5,443 nucleotides of DNA from an uncultured Collinsella sp. (GTDB taxonomy: Bacteria > Actinomycetota > Coriobacteriia > Coriobacteriales > Coriobacteriaceae). The stretch is taken from positions 1-5,443 of the forward strand of contig USMA01000090.1 of assembly GCA_900555765.1 (NCBI GenBank), read 5' to 3'. Position 1 is the stretch's first letter. Every line of letters begins with the position of its first letter. Below are positions 4,697 through 5,443 of the stretch, piece by piece. Position numbers and translations under genes: made by a program. The notes below the pieces were generated by a model. That model worked only from the letters and a program-made list of their open reading frames with translations. It ran no database searches and had not been told where the DNA came from.

Positions 4697-5305
4697 CTAG
4701 CGCAGCTGGGCGTAATGGTTGTAAATCGTAATAGCCGTGGGATAAAGATAGCGCCCGGACTGGATCACATAGACCAGACCCTGCGCAAAACAGGAGAAGA
4801 ACAACTCATCGAGCGTCGACTCCCCCACCATCTTGCGCAGCGCATGGGCATAGTCGCCGTGGCGGTTGGGCTCGATGGCATCGGCCACAAAGACCACCAT
4901 ATCGAGCGGTGTCATGTCACAGGCACCCACGGTGTGACGGTCGACAGCCTGGAAAACGACCGGCGACAGCTCGGGAAAAAGCTGCGGAAGCTCATAGGCG
5001 GCAACAGGGCCATGCAAAAGCGGCGTCGCGGCGGAAGGAGAGCCGGCAATCTTAATGCCGTAATGCAGAGCGCGCGTGACCAGCTCGTCGTCGGAGAGCA
5101 CTTTGTCCCAGTCATGGATCAGGCCGGCGGCAGCGGCATCAAAGCGGTCAACGCCGTAGACCTCGGCCAGATGAAGTGCGGTCTCGGCAACACCCAGCGA
5201 ATGCACATAGCGCTTGCGCTTATCCTTCATGCGAACATCAAGCAGCTCTTGAATGCGCTTGAGCAGCGCGCGCTCATCGCCCTCAAACTGATCCTCTACC
5301 GACAA
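4697..5305 (-). CDS. yqeK: YqeK-family HD-domain diadenosine tetraphosphatase
   Basis: Predicted symmetrical bis(5'-nucleosyl)-tetraphosphatase, which splits Ap4A into two ADP; characterised YqeK proteins use an iron-type metal centre. The 202 aa product has the HD-domain ligands in family order. They are RYVHSLGVAETALHLAEVYG with H35, GLIHDWDK (61-68) with H64 and D65, LLHGPVAA with H98, AVDRHTVG with H124, and VFVADAIEPNR (138-148) with D142. The C-terminal YLYPTAITIYNHY is also typical. The second motif reads HDWDK where many relatives have HDYAK or HDIAK. The start is TTG at 5305, with GGGGG 6 nt upstream (5312-5316). An ATG at 5318 overlaps the nadD stop but is out of frame. nadD ends 12 nt upstream in the same reading frame, so the two are separated only by TGA and four codons. 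Confidence 0.93.
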   Translation of the reverse strand: MSVEDQFEGDERALLKRIQELLDVRMKDKRKRYVHSLGVAETALHLAEVYGVDRFDAAAAGLIHDWDKVLSDDELVTRALHYGIKIAGSPSAATPLLHGPVAAYELPQLFPELSPVVFQAVDRHTVGACDMTPLDMVVFVADAIEPNRHGDYAHALRKMVGESTLDELFFSCFAQGLVYVIQSGRYLYPTAITIYNHYAQLR

Positions 5306-5317
5306 CGTAAACCCCCA

Positions 5318-5443
5318 TCACTCAAAATCTTCTTGGCCCAGATCGACATACAAACCGCGCTTGCGAATGTAGCCGAGCACAGACTCGCTCGTAAGGTAGC
5401 GCACGCTCATGCCGCGGGCAACTCGCTTACGAATGTTCGTCGA
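5318..5443 (-). CDS. nadD: Nicotinate-nucleotide adenylyltransferase, C-terminal fragment (runs off the right edge)
   Basis: NadD transfers AMP from ATP to nicotinate mononucleotide, making deamido-NAD in NAD biosynthesis. Only the last 41 codons and the TGA stop (5318-5320) are present. They read STNIRKRVARGMSVRYLTSE (1-20 of the fragment) then VLGYIRKRGLYVDLGQEDFE. The ST.IR.R...G.S..YL pattern is the family's C-terminal nucleotidyltransferase motif, and V..YI...GLY is its usual end. A short acidic tail of about 8 residues follows GLY. It lies immediately upstream of yqeK, as in many bacteria. The catalytic HIGH-like N-terminus lies outside the window. Confidence 0.92.
   Translation of the reverse strand, partial: STNIRKRVARGMSVRYLTSESVLGYIRKRGLYVDLGQEDFE

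Overview
The window is about 5.4 kb of ordinary bacterial housekeeping DNA, densely packed and fairly GC-rich (about 60% by eye). Gene order, many TTG/GTG starts, GC-ending codons and an Ala/Lys/Glu-rich tail on ribosomal protein bS16 suggest an actinobacterial genome, probably Coriobacteriia (Collinsella-like). That placement is inferred from style and family resemblance, not from a search. I see no mobile element, CRISPR array, rRNA or tRNA.

Region 1 (1-2662, minus strand) is the conserved ribosome/tRNA maturation operon. In transcription order it reads rpsP (ribosomal protein bS16), khpA (KH-domain RNA chaperone), rimM (30S maturation factor), trmD (tRNA m1G37 methyltransferase), lepB (signal peptidase I) and rnhB (ribonuclease HII, running off the left edge). 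Most junctions are overlapping or only a few bases long. Twice the last two Glu codons of one gene form the Shine-Dalgarno of the next, so translation looks strongly coupled. The usual rplS (bL19) is absent between trmD and lepB, and ffh does not precede rpsP.

Region 2 (2663-2902) is the divergent control region. It has two candidate minus-strand promoters and a small leader hairpin for rpsP, and a plus-strand -10-like element for dinB.

Region 3 (2903-4117, plus strand) is dinB, a complete Y-family DNA polymerase IV with all catalytic motifs and a beta-clamp-binding motif.

Region 4 (4130-5443, minus strand) is the nadD-yqeK-rsfS cluster, covering NAD biosynthesis, an HD-domain dinucleotide polyphosphate hydrolase and ribosome silencing. 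It ends in a strong intrinsic terminator lying 13 nt from the convergent dinB stop. nadD is cut by the right edge.

I find no previously undescribed system. The points most worth a second look are a hairpin enclosing the rimM start codon, a Glu where TrmD normally has its catalytic Asp, a possible leaderless start for dinB, in-frame abutment of nadD and yqeK across one TGA, and a sharp codon-use shift in the last ~170 nt of dinB.
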